Shown one piece after another: positions 9,003-17,016 of a DNA stretch of 26,151 nucleotides (position 1 is its first letter; the number at the start of each line of letters is the position of its first letter). This DNA comes from Mariaggregatimicrobium sp964498785 (GTDB lineage Bacteria; Zhuqueibacterota; Zhuqueibacteria; Thermofontimicrobiales; Thiofontviventaceae), in contig CAZCJL010000101.1 in NCBI GenBank assembly GCA_964498785.1, positions 1 through 26,151 on the forward strand, written 5' to 3'. Both the position numbers and the translations under genes were made by a program. Under the pieces are notes generated by a model, which was not told the origin of the DNA, searched no databases, and was given only the letters and a program-made list of their open reading frames with translations.

Positions 9003-10526
9003 ATGAAAAAAATTTATTTGATTACACTTATCATCATCTTTTTTAGTCAGAACAATGCGTTCACGGATAATTTTTTTATTGATTTAAAAAATGGAAATGA
9101 CCTGAACAACGGACATAGCCAAAATCAAGCCTGGAAAAATCTTGGGAAGATAAATCAAACACAATTCCAGCCCGGTGATTCAATTTTTTTCAAATCAGAT
9201 GGCGTCTGGAACGGGCAGTTATCGCCAAAAGGGTCGGGTACATCCGGAAAACCAATTGTGATCAGCAAATATGGCGCTGGTCAAAAACCGTTACTGAACG
9301 GACAGGGGCAGCTTTATACAGTGCGTTTGGAAAATCAGGAATATTGGGAAGTGACGAATCTGGAAATTACAAACTATAATAAAAATGATTCCACGTCTTT
9401 TAAACGGGGCGTTTGGATTGGGGCGGAAAATGCAGGAACGATACATCACATTCGATTACTGAATCTGGATATCCATCTTGTGAACGGAAATGTAGCACGC
9501 GGCGATGCTTCAGCATCAAAAGATAACGGGGGTATTTTTTTTGAGATCAGCGGAGATAAGATTCCCACCAATTTTGATGATATATTAATTGAAGGATGCC
9601 ATATTTCTGATGTGGGACGAACCGGCATTTCCCTGAAATCTTCGTGGGATAAACGAACGCTGAATAAAAATACGAACTGGTTTCCCAGTACCAATGTGGT
9701 AATTCGGAATAACACGTTTGAACGAATCTGCGGAAATGGATTGATCTGGCGGGTGTCTCGAAAACCATTGGTTGAACATAATGTTTTTCACAAGTGCGGA
9801 TTGAATTTAAGCGGCAACGCGATGTTTTTCTTTAATTGCGACAGTGCAATTGGTCAGTATAATGAAGCATACCTCACGGTCTATGAACCGGGCGAAACAG
9901 ATGCCTCTGGTTTTGATGCAGATTATCGTTGCAAAAATACAGTTTTTCAATACAATTACAGTCATGATAACGGAATGGGCGCATTTGTGATTTGTACCAA
10001 CGGGGGCAGCGCGACTGCTTTTCAAACCGGGGCGACATATCGTTACAATATCAGCCAGAATGAAAACCGCGAGGTTTTTCACCTCTCCGGTCCGCTAAAA
10101 AACTCAAAATTATACAACAATGTTATTTACCTCAGTCCGGAAAAAGAATCGATCAAAGTGATTTATCATAAAAAATGGGGGGCATACCCGGACAGCACGT
10201 TTTATTTCAATAATATTTTTTATTTGGCGTCAGAAAAAGTGATATATGATTATGGCGAAAGCACGAATAATGTGTTTGATTACAATGTATTTTATGGTTC
10301 CCATCCGGATAATGAACCGGACGATCCGCATAAACTGATATCTGATCCAAAATTTATCAATCCCGGAAACGCCGGGGTTGGCATTCAATCTGTAAAAGGA
10401 TATCAGTTACAGAAGAATTCTCCCTGCATTGATACGGGTAAAGAGATACCCAACAACGGTGGTCTGGATTTCTGGGGAAATCCATTATACAATAATTTTC
10501 CGGACAGAGGCGCGCATGAACAGTAA
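9003..10526 (+). CDS. Secreted right-handed parallel beta-helix protein (no T9SS tail)
   Basis: A 507-residue protein with a signal peptide (cleavage near residue 19-20). The mature start FFIDLKNGNDLNNG, then PGDSIFFKSDGVWNGQ, is the usual opening of right-handed beta-helix (PbH1/NosD-like) carbohydrate-active proteins. The body repeats short N-rich turns (VVIRNNTFER, LVEHNVFHKCG, FQYNYSHDNG, YRYNISQNENREVFH) and ends SPCIDTG...DFWGNPLYNN, DRGAHEQ. Such folds occur in pectate, alginate and chondroitin lyases and in several glycoside hydrolase families; I cannot assign a CAZy family or catalytic residues. It is clearly paralogous to the next gene (more than half of the helix residues identical by eye) but stops exactly where the paralogue continues into a T9SS tail, so localisation may differ. 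Confidence 0.85.
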   Translation: MKKIYLITLIIIFFSQNNAFTDNFFIDLKNGNDLNNGHSQNQAWKNLGKINQTQFQPGDSIFFKSDGVWNGQLSPKGSGTSGKPIVISKYGAGQKPLLNGQGQLYTVRLENQEYWEVTNLEITNYNKNDSTSFKRGVWIGAENAGTIHHIRLLNLDIHLVNGNVARGDASASKDNGGIFFEISGDKIPTNFDDILIEGCHISDVGRTGISLKSSWDKRTLNKNTNWFPSTNVVIRNNTFERICGNGLIWRVSRKPLVEHNVFHKCGLNLSGNAMFFFNCDSAIGQYNEAYLTVYEPGETDASGFDADYRCKNTVFQYNYSHDNGMGAFVICTNGGSATAFQTGATYRYNISQNENREVFHLSGPLKNSKLYNNVIYLSPEKESIKVIYHKKWGAYPDSTFYFNNIFYLASEKVIYDYGESTNNVFDYNVFYGSHPDNEPDDPHKLISDPKFINPGNAGVGIQSVKGYQLQKNSPCIDTGKEIPNNGGLDFWGNPLYNNFPDRGAHEQ

Positions 10527-10551
10527 ATAAATTATAGTATTACTAATGAAG

Positions 10552-10577
10552 TCTTGCAGTTTTTATGCAAGAGTTTT
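10552..10577 (+). terminator. Possible weak intrinsic terminator
   Basis: TCTTGCA (10552-10558) and TGCAAGA (10566-10572) form a seven-base-pair stem with a T-rich loop, followed by GTTTT. It lies 25 bases after the first beta-helix gene. The short T run makes it a weak candidate. Confidence 0.4.
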
Positions 10578-10580
10578 GAT

Positions 10581-10613
10581 ACCCTTTCAAAGGTTTGAAA
10601 CCTTTGAAAGGGT
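10581..10613. repeat. 33-bp near-perfect palindrome, intergenic repeat family member
   Basis: Two 16-base arms around one central base, with ACCCTTTCAAAGGTTT as the left arm. The arm matches the 15-base terminal repeats of the elements at 12840-12937 and 20153-20247 at 13 of 15 positions (TCA instead of GCG in the middle), so it looks like a minimal or internally deleted member of that family. A small GC hairpin (GCGGC-TT-GCCGC, 10624-10635) follows directly. Confidence 0.7.
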
Positions 10614-10701
10614 GTTTCCACATTGCGGCTTGCCGCGATAGGTTTCGCATAAATTTAGAGTTGTATCTGATTTATCTATCATTAAAAAAGAAAGAAAGTG
10701 G

Positions 10702-12591
10702 ATGAACGTGAATTCAAAAAATATTTTATCTGTTTTCGGATTAACTTATTTAATCTTTTGTGCATTTACACATTATGTTTGCGCAGAATCTTTTGACGCT
10801 TCGTTCGGAAATACAACCTATTTTGTAGATAATCAAAACGGCGATGATGATTACAGTGGATTATCGCCAGGCTCTGCCTGGAAAAGTCTGGAAAAGGTGA
10901 GCAGAACAACCTTTCAGCCCGGGGATTCAATTTTGTTCAAGCGGAATGGCGTGTGGAACGGGCAGCTCTGGCCGAGAGGGTCTGGTGAAGAAAATGTTCC
11001 AATCGTAATTGATGCGTACGGAGAAGGTGTAAAACCGCTATTTAACGGCGGTGGCGCCAATTATGTTGTAATGTTATATAATCAGGAATATTGGATTATT
11101 AATAATCTGGAAATCACGAATTATAACTATGATTATCCGGATTCCTATAAGCGAGGTGTTTACATTAAAGCAACAAATATCGGGGAGGTAAATAGTATTC
11201 AATTACTGAATTTGGATATTCATGATATAAACGGGTCAATTGCCTCTGGTAACACATCAAAAAATAATGGCGGTATCTTTTTTGAAATTACTGGTTCAAC
11301 CACGCCGACGTATTTCAGGGATGTTCTGATTGAAAAATGCCATATTTACGATGTGGATCGCACCGGAATTTCACTGGCCTCAGAATGGGATACCCGGACG
11401 ATTGATACAAACACAGACTGGACGCCGAGTTTAAATATTGTGATTCGAAATAATATGATTGAACGAACCGGTGGAAACGGCCTGATCTGGCGAGTGTCGC
11501 ATCGTCCGTTGGTGGAATACAATGTTTTTTGTGAATGCGCGACGAAATTGAGTGGCAATGCAATGTTCTTTTTCAATTGTGATAGCGCAACTGCCCAATT
11601 CAATGAAGCCTATTTAACTGTTTATGCGCCCGGTGAAACCGATGCCGGAGCATTTGACGCGGATTATCGCTGCAAGAATACGATTTATCAATATAATTAT
11701 AGTCATGATAACGGTGAAGCTGCGTTTGTCGCTCCTTCAAATGGAACCAGTAGCACCGCATTTCAGGACGGAGCGGTTTTCAGGTACAATATCAGCCAGA
11801 ACGATAAAAGAGAAGTTTTTCACGTATCCGGTCCGATCACGAATACGACTTTTTATAATAACACTGTTTATTTGGGATCGCATTTGTCAGATATTATCAT
11901 TATCTATCACAAAAGCTGGGGCGGTTACCCGGATCGTACCAGTTATTATAATAACATCATTTATAACCAGGCATCTTCGACACGCTATAGTTTCGGAAGC
12001 AGTACAAATAATATATTTTATTATAACGTATTTTACGGGAACCATTCCTCTTCGGAACCGAGTGATCCGCATAAGATCAAAAGCGATCCGATGCTTGTTG
12101 ATCCCGGAAGCGCAGGATTGGGCATAAACACTGTTGATGGCTATAAATTGAAGCCCGGCTCACCGTGTATCGATTCCGGTAAATTTATTGAAGGCAGTGG
12201 TGGCAGGGATTACTGGGGCGGCCAGGTTCCTTATAATTCCACGGACCGAGGCGCTCATGAATATGGAAGTACTATTGATGTCAGTAGTTTTGACGAAGAT
12301 TCCCATTTACCGAAGAACTTTGTCCTGCATCAAAATTTTCCGAATCCATTCAATTGTTCCACAAATATTCGCTTTGATTTGAAGCAAGATGCGCATGTCA
12401 ATTTATCAATTTATACAATTGATGGAAAACACGTTTTTACTTTACTGGATCATTCTCTGAAAAAAGGAACGTATTCGCATGTCTGGAACGGAACCTCTTA
12501 TGACAATTCAACTGTGACCAGCGGGATTTATCTGGCAAAAATAGAAGCCAATCATCGATCGGAAACAATTAAAATGTTATTGGTGAAGTGA
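10702..12591 (+). CDS. Secreted right-handed beta-helix protein with T9SS sorting domain
   Basis: A 629-residue paralogue of the upstream beta-helix protein. A signal peptide ends near residue 28 (VCA before ES). TYFVDNQNGDDDYSGLSPG opens the helix; shared blocks include NGGIFFEI, RTGISL, NGLIWRVS, LSGNAMFFFNCDSA, NEAYLTVY.PGETDA, FDADYRCKNT and YNYSHDNG. After DRGAHEYGS a ~20-residue linker leads to a T9SS type A tail (LHQNFPNPFNCSTNIRFDL, TSGIYLAKI, MLLVK). It is therefore expected to be surface-anchored or released by type IX secretion and to act on or bind a polysaccharide, with lyase or hydrolase activity unresolved. The strictly shared FDADYRCKN and PGETDA blocks are candidates for the active face of the helix. 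Confidence 0.87.
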   Translation: MNVNSKNILSVFGLTYLIFCAFTHYVCAESFDASFGNTTYFVDNQNGDDDYSGLSPGSAWKSLEKVSRTTFQPGDSILFKRNGVWNGQLWPRGSGEENVPIVIDAYGEGVKPLFNGGGANYVVMLYNQEYWIINNLEITNYNYDYPDSYKRGVYIKATNIGEVNSIQLLNLDIHDINGSIASGNTSKNNGGIFFEITGSTTPTYFRDVLIEKCHIYDVDRTGISLASEWDTRTIDTNTDWTPSLNIVIRNNMIERTGGNGLIWRVSHRPLVEYNVFCECATKLSGNAMFFFNCDSATAQFNEAYLTVYAPGETDAGAFDADYRCKNTIYQYNYSHDNGEAAFVAPSNGTSSTAFQDGAVFRYNISQNDKREVFHVSGPITNTTFYNNTVYLGSHLSDIIIIYHKSWGGYPDRTSYYNNIIYNQASSTRYSFGSSTNNIFYYNVFYGNHSSSEPSDPHKIKSDPMLVDPGSAGLGINTVDGYKLKPGSPCIDSGKFIEGSGGRDYWGGQVPYNSTDRGAHEYGSTIDVSSFDEDSHLPKNFVLHQNFPNPFNCSTNIRFDLKQDAHVNLSIYTIDGKHVFTLLDHSLKKGTYSHVWNGTSYDNSTVTSGIYLAKIEANHRSETIKMLLVK

Positions 12592-12839
12592 GCCTGCGTG
12601 ATAAAACAGGGAACTGGTGTGCAGTTTTTTTGTGTGCCAGTGGAACATTTATGAACTGCCAGTGGCGACTCTTTTTTAAATGATGGGGGGATAGGATGCG
12701 CAGGGAATTTATGAGATTTTCTGATACTGATGATACTTGATGAAAATTAAAGTTAATAATACTACTTAATCAGATTAAAAGAAAAAAAGGAGTGCTGTGC
12801 CTTTAGAGCATGTCCGGGAACCAGGTAATTGCCGGGCAA

Positions 12840-12937
12840 ACCCTTGCGAAGGTTTCGCTACAACACACTATTTAGATAAATTCATGAATATGTATCAATA
12901 TACAGCTTGTCCCGTTTTGAAAAACCTTCGCAAGGGT
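12840..12937. repeat. ~96-bp palindromic-ended repeat element (copy B)
   Basis: Perfect 15-base inverted terminal repeats, CCCTTGCGAAGGTTT (12841-12855) and its complement (12922-12936), extended by an A/T pair at the ends. The interior is AT-rich and non-coding. Length and ends match the element at 20153-20247; inside, the two share ATGAATAT near the middle and a T-rich, A-rich stretch before the right arm. This looks like a small non-autonomous transposable element or a REP/BIME-like structural repeat. Confidence 0.75.
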
Positions 12938-12954
12938 GGTCCGTGGACAGGCCG

Positions 12955-13021
12955 TTTATGCATTGCAACATGCAGTCCATAAATGCTCCTGAGGCGCACT
13001 GGGGGACTGCACTCCAGCATT
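12955..13021 (+). other. Overlapping alternative hairpins upstream of GH2
   Basis: Three inverted pairs overlap: TTTATG/CATAAA (12955-12960 with 12978-12983), TGCAGTCC/GGACTGCA (12971-12978 with 13004-13011) and AATGCT/AGCATT (12982-12987 with 13016-13021). The first two cannot form together, so the RNA could switch, or this could simply be relic repeat DNA. It ends 78 bases before the GH2 ATG. Confidence 0.35.
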
Positions 13022-13099
13022 CAATAAAACTAATTAGTTATGACTTATTTGACTAAGTAGTAATAATTACAGACAGAAAACTAAAAGAGATCAGGAATT

Positions 13100-15790
13100 A
13101 TGCAGCAGTTAAACAGAACAGTACACATCGCGTTATTCATTATATTAAGTGTTTCGATTTATGATGTTGGTACTGCTAAAACGAAGAGCAAATTTAATTT
13201 GACACCGAATCCGCGGATTCGCTATACAATTAATGATAACTGGAAATTCTATCCCAACGGGATCGCATTCGGACAACGAGATGAATATCGTGGCTTCAGA
13301 CAACGAGTGGATGCACTTTGGGAGTCTGTTTCACTACCTCATACCTGGAATAGCGATGACCCGTTTGATGATCAGGAGAGCTATCGTCGCGGGATTAGCT
13401 GGTATCGGAAGTACGTGGATTTAGATACCTGTATCAAGGACAGGCGCTTTTTTCTGTATTTTGAAGGTGCGAATCAGGAAGCGGATGTTTATGTGAACGG
13501 CGCGTTCGCCGGGAATCATAAAGGCGGCTATACAGGTTTTGCGTTCGATGTTACTAATTTTTTGAATTTCGATGAGGAGAAAAAACAAAATCTCATTGCT
13601 GTTCAAGTGGATAACAGTCACGACCAAAACATCCCGCCGCTTTCGGTCGGCTATGCCCTGTATGGCGGAATTTACCGTGATGTCTGGCTGCTCATCACTA
13701 ATCCGGTGCATATTAAAGTGACGGATCATGCTTCTTCCGGAGTTTTCATTTCCACACCGCAGGTGACGAAAGACAATGCGCTTGTAAAAATTCGGGGGAC
13801 CGTGGTAAACGATTCAGACAAAAAACAAAAGGTGGCTGTTAGAAATACTATTGTAGATAATAAAAATCAAATTGTCCGGCAGATCACAACAACGCTTGAT
13901 ATTGATGCCAATTCGGAATCAGTATTTAATCAAAAAGAAATTGTGGTTGATCAGCCGTATCTCTGGTCGCCTGACGATCCATACCTCTACAATGTATATA
14001 CTGAAATTTTCATTGATGATGAACTTATTGATCGGGTGAAAAATCCGCTGGGATTTCGCTGGTTCAGTTTTCATCCTAATAAGGGATTTGAATTGAATGG
14101 TAACAAATTACAAGTTCGGGGAACGAACCGGCATCAGGATGTGAAGGGAGTGGGTCATGCGTTATCAAATAGTCAGCATGTAACGGATCTGGAATGGATA
14201 AAGGAAATGGGTGCAAATTTTGTCCGGCTTGCCCATTATCCGCAGGATCCGATTGTACCGGAAACCTGTGATCGGCTGGGATTGCTTGTATGGGAAGAGG
14301 TTCCTCTGGTGAATTACGTGAATATTTCCACAGAATTCGTGCAAAATTCAAAACAGATGCTGAGAGAAATGATCCGCCAGCATTATAATCATCCATCGGT
14401 CATTATGTGGGGCTCGATGAATGAAATCTTTCTCTGGAGTGAAAATGGCGACCGTGTCAATTCGATGGAGAATATCGAATATAAACACCATGTGCGGGAT
14501 TTTGCATTCAGTCTGGATAGCTTAATCCGCCATGAAGATCCGGGCAGATACACTGCAATGGCGTTTCACGGATCAAATGAGTACAAGAAAGCAGGGATCG
14601 ATGTCATCCCGCAGGTTCAGGGATGGAATGTTTATCACGGCTGGTATGGCGGTAAAATTGAGAATTTGGGTCCGTGGCTGGATAAAATGCACCATGAAAA
14701 TCCGGATAAAATACTGTTCATCAGCGAATATGGAGCGGGATCAGATGTCCGGCTGAATGCAATCAAGCCGCAGCGATTTGATTTTACCGGGAACTGGAAA
14801 CGTCGTTTTCATGAGTTGTATTTAAAACAGATCGATGAACGGCCATATCTGGCTGGTACTGCAATATGGAATCAATTTGATTTTTCACAGCCGCATACCG
14901 GCGGTTCAATTGCGCACGTAAATCAAAAAGGGATGCAAACCTGGGATAGAAAACCGAAGGATGTTTACTATTTTTACAAAGCAAACTGGAATCCCGAATC
15001 CATGATTTATATCGCAAGTCGTGATTGGGCGCATCGGGTCAGCAGAGGGCCGGAAATTGATTTTACAACAGGAAAGTCAGTATTGCAGCCGGTTGATGTT
15101 TACACGAATTTAGAAAATATTGAGCTGTTCCACAATGGCATTTCGTTGGGTGTAAAACACCCGGATGAAATCAACAAAGCGGTGTGGGATGTTCCGTTCA
15201 TTCCTGGCGATAATTTCATTGAAGTGCGTGGCGAGAGCGATGGTCAACTGTATCAGGATTTTCTGAATATCGAATTTACGTATATAGTGACAACATGGCA
15301 TAAGGATTCGCAGGATATCTCTGAGCTTTATATGAATGCAGGATATCACGGCGAATTTATTGACGAAAGCGGCCAAATCTGGTTGCCGGATCAATCCTAT
15401 CAAAAAAACAGTTACGGGCATATCGGCGGAACAGATAGTATGTTTGAAAAAGATTTGATTATCGTACATTGCAAAAATATGGAGCCGGTTTACAGCTATT
15501 ATTTGACGGATATAAAATCCTATCGCCTGGACGTTCCGGACGGAGATTATGAAGTTGAATTGTATTTTGCAGAGCCGGAAGATTTGAATGATAACGAACG
15601 GGTGTTTAATGTACTGATCAATGATCAACTCGTGTTTAATGAACTTGATCTGGCAAAAAAATACGGCGTGAATAAAGCAGTGTCACGATGTTTTATGATT
15701 TCTGTTACTAACGGAGACGGGATAAATATCGCATTTAAGAAGATTGTCGGAGAGCCGGTATTAAACGCGCTGCGGGTGAAGAGGAAATAA
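13100..15790 (+). CDS. Secreted GH2 glycoside hydrolase with C-terminal malectin-like domain
   Basis: An 896-residue retaining beta-glycosidase of family GH2 (beta-galactosidase, glucuronidase or mannosidase type). A signal peptide ends near residue 26 (GTA before KT). The sugar-binding domain (WKFYPNG, SLPHTWN, SYRRGISWYRKY, YVNGAFAGNHKGGYTGF) and immunoglobulin-like domain (QPYLWSPDDPYLYNVYTEI) precede the TIM barrel (LNGNKLQVRGTNRHQD, GANFVRLAHYPQDP). The acid/base glutamate is E442 (IMWGSMNE) and the nucleophile E543 (FISEYGAG); both are present. Residues ~742-895 resemble malectin (MNAGYHGEFIDESGQIW, YEVELYFAEP, FNVLINDQ), a carbohydrate-binding fold. There is no T9SS tail, so the enzyme probably works in the periplasm. 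The substrate is not deducible. The URO-D-like gene follows by 57 bases. Confidence 0.93.
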   Translation: MQQLNRTVHIALFIILSVSIYDVGTAKTKSKFNLTPNPRIRYTINDNWKFYPNGIAFGQRDEYRGFRQRVDALWESVSLPHTWNSDDPFDDQESYRRGISWYRKYVDLDTCIKDRRFFLYFEGANQEADVYVNGAFAGNHKGGYTGFAFDVTNFLNFDEEKKQNLIAVQVDNSHDQNIPPLSVGYALYGGIYRDVWLLITNPVHIKVTDHASSGVFISTPQVTKDNALVKIRGTVVNDSDKKQKVAVRNTIVDNKNQIVRQITTTLDIDANSESVFNQKEIVVDQPYLWSPDDPYLYNVYTEIFIDDELIDRVKNPLGFRWFSFHPNKGFELNGNKLQVRGTNRHQDVKGVGHALSNSQHVTDLEWIKEMGANFVRLAHYPQDPIVPETCDRLGLLVWEEVPLVNYVNISTEFVQNSKQMLREMIRQHYNHPSVIMWGSMNEIFLWSENGDRVNSMENIEYKHHVRDFAFSLDSLIRHEDPGRYTAMAFHGSNEYKKAGIDVIPQVQGWNVYHGWYGGKIENLGPWLDKMHHENPDKILFISEYGAGSDVRLNAIKPQRFDFTGNWKRRFHELYLKQIDERPYLAGTAIWNQFDFSQPHTGGSIAHVNQKGMQTWDRKPKDVYYFYKANWNPESMIYIASRDWAHRVSRGPEIDFTTGKSVLQPVDVYTNLENIELFHNGISLGVKHPDEINKAVWDVPFIPGDNFIEVRGESDGQLYQDFLNIEFTYIVTTWHKDSQDISELYMNAGYHGEFIDESGQIWLPDQSYQKNSYGHIGGTDSMFEKDLIIVHCKNMEPVYSYYLTDIKSYRLDVPDGDYEVELYFAEPEDLNDNERVFNVLINDQLVFNELDLAKKYGVNKAVSRCFMISVTNGDGINIAFKKIVGEPVLNALRVKRK

Positions 15791-15847
15791 TAACGTATTA
15801 ATATTCATAATCAATTAATAAATTACAGAACATGAAAAGGATTAGAA

Positions 15848-16888
15848 ATGGGAGATTATCACCACACGTTTAATCGCTTTGTTGATCTGGTAAAAGTCAG
15901 GAAAAAAGATGCAACAATGATGGCAATAATTATCGACTCTCCCTGGATGCCCGGGTATTTGGGAATAAACACGCTCGATTTTTATTTTGATCCACACACA
16001 TGGTTACAGTCATATTTACAGGTGGTAAAAGACCTGCCGGATGTTGCATTCATTCCCGGTAGCTGGATTGAATTTGGCATGGCTGCCGAACCCAGCGGTT
16101 GGGGGATACCTATTGAATGGAGCGCCAATTCACCGCCTTCATTACATCATTTCCCGGGTTCTTTGGATGACTTGTTAGAAATACGACCTGACCCGGAAAA
16201 AGACGGACTCATGCCAATCATTTTACGCCAATACGAACGGATGCAGAATGATTTGAATTTACATGGAATACCGGCAAAAATCGCTGCAGCCCGGGGACCA
16301 TTAACCGTGGCGTCTTACCTGATCGGCGTTTCCGATTTATTATTGCTGACAAAATTAGACCCGGATAAATGTCTGATGCTTGTGGAAAGGACAACAGAAT
16401 TATGCATTCGCTGGTTACACGCCCAGCTTCAGCGAATGGACGATCCGGTTGGCATCCTGGTGCTGGATGATATGGTCGGAATGATGAGCCCTGCGGATGC
16501 AGCGAAATTCGCATTTCCATTCCTGACTAAAATATTCGATAATTTCCCCAATCTGATTCACATTTTTCATAATGATACGCCGAATGAAAAGGTTTTTCCC
16601 GGACTTTCCAAAGTGGGGATTGATGTCTTCAATTTCAGTCACGAGACAGATTTGAAGAGCGCCCGGGAATTGTTAGGCGATGATATCGTCATTTTGGGAA
16701 ATATCCCGCCGCTTGAGGTGTTCGTCAATGGTTCTGCCGAGGATGTGACAACGGCAACCGGTGAGATGGTTAAACAGGCTGAGCAATATGGACCGTTAAT
16801 TATATCTGCAGGGGGCGGAATTTCGCCGGGGACTCCGATAAAAAATTTGCAGCGAATGGCTGAAATTGTGAGCTACGTTAGTAAATAA
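15848..16888 (+). CDS. URO-D-fold protein without methyltransferase cysteines
   Basis: A 346-residue cytoplasmic protein of the uroporphyrinogen decarboxylase/MtaA superfamily. The C-terminal half has the family's blocks: GILVLDDMVGMMSP, GIDVFNFSHETDL, DDIVILGNIPPLEVFVNGSAEDV and IISAGGGISPGTPI..L. In corrinoid methyltransferases of this fold, zinc is bound by an H-x-C pair and a later Cys; here the positions read H238-I-F240-HND and G322-G-G324, so the cysteines are missing. The N-terminal RQAGRY motif of true heme-pathway URO-D is also absent. It belongs to an uncharacterised branch, and the position directly after a GH2 gene suggests sugar metabolism. AAAGGA (15836-15841) supports the start. 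No function should be assumed. Confidence 0.8.
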   Translation: MGDYHHTFNRFVDLVKVRKKDATMMAIIIDSPWMPGYLGINTLDFYFDPHTWLQSYLQVVKDLPDVAFIPGSWIEFGMAAEPSGWGIPIEWSANSPPSLHHFPGSLDDLLEIRPDPEKDGLMPIILRQYERMQNDLNLHGIPAKIAAARGPLTVASYLIGVSDLLLLTKLDPDKCLMLVERTTELCIRWLHAQLQRMDDPVGILVLDDMVGMMSPADAAKFAFPFLTKIFDNFPNLIHIFHNDTPNEKVFPGLSKVGIDVFNFSHETDLKSARELLGDDIVILGNIPPLEVFVNGSAEDVTTATGEMVKQAEQYGPLIISAGGGISPGTPIKNLQRMAEIVSYVSK

Positions 16889-17016
16889 TATGAATACGAT
16901 CAACGTTATCTAAAACAATTTTAGCCACGGATTCTTTTTTATTTCAAATCAAATTCGTGTAAAGTCAGGGTGGCTCAGTGACAAAAATGAGTGTTATTGT
17001 TCAAATACGAGTTTTA

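Larger units (their letters stand above)
12592..13099. other. 508-bp structured intergenic region upstream of the GH2 gene
   Basis: No convincing gene. It contains a 13-base palindrome TTAATCAGATTAA (12766-12778) and the 96-98-bp repeat element at 12840-12937. A 14-base inverted pair with one mismatch joins 12646-12659 and 12972-12985. Overlapping alternative hairpins lie at 12955-13021. An ACTTA-TTTGAC-TAAGT inverted repeat (13042-13057) is close to the GH2 start and could be an operator. A GTG-initiated 61-codon frame at 12797-12982 runs through the repeat and is not believed. Confidence 0.6.

Noticed and set aside
11624..12127. 167-codon plus-strand frame within the second beta-helix gene
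   Set aside because: Alternative frame of a strongly conserved protein; rich in isoleucine and arginine as expected for a frame shadow.
12601..12676. T-rich stretches after the second beta-helix gene as terminators
   Set aside because: T runs are present but the preceding complementary arms are too short or would need a one-base loop.
12841..12936. Paired repeats considered as CRISPR
   Set aside because: The copies are inverted, not direct; there is no regular spacer array and no cas gene.
12797..12982. GTG-initiated 61-codon cysteine-rich frame preceded by GGAG
   Set aside because: It runs through the whole palindromic repeat element, and the spacing to GGAG is short (4 bases); coding is not supported.
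15110..15628. 172-codon minus-strand frame inside the GH2 gene
   Set aside because: Antisense to a well-supported gene; composition is that of a shadow frame and there is no start signal or family resemblance.
15848..16888. Calling this gene hemE or a corrinoid methyltransferase
   Set aside because: The heme-pathway N-terminal motif and the zinc-binding cysteines are both missing.
16923..16975. AGCCAC/GTGGCT inverted pair between convergent genes as a terminator
   Set aside because: Only six base pairs with a loop of about 41 bases and no T run after it.
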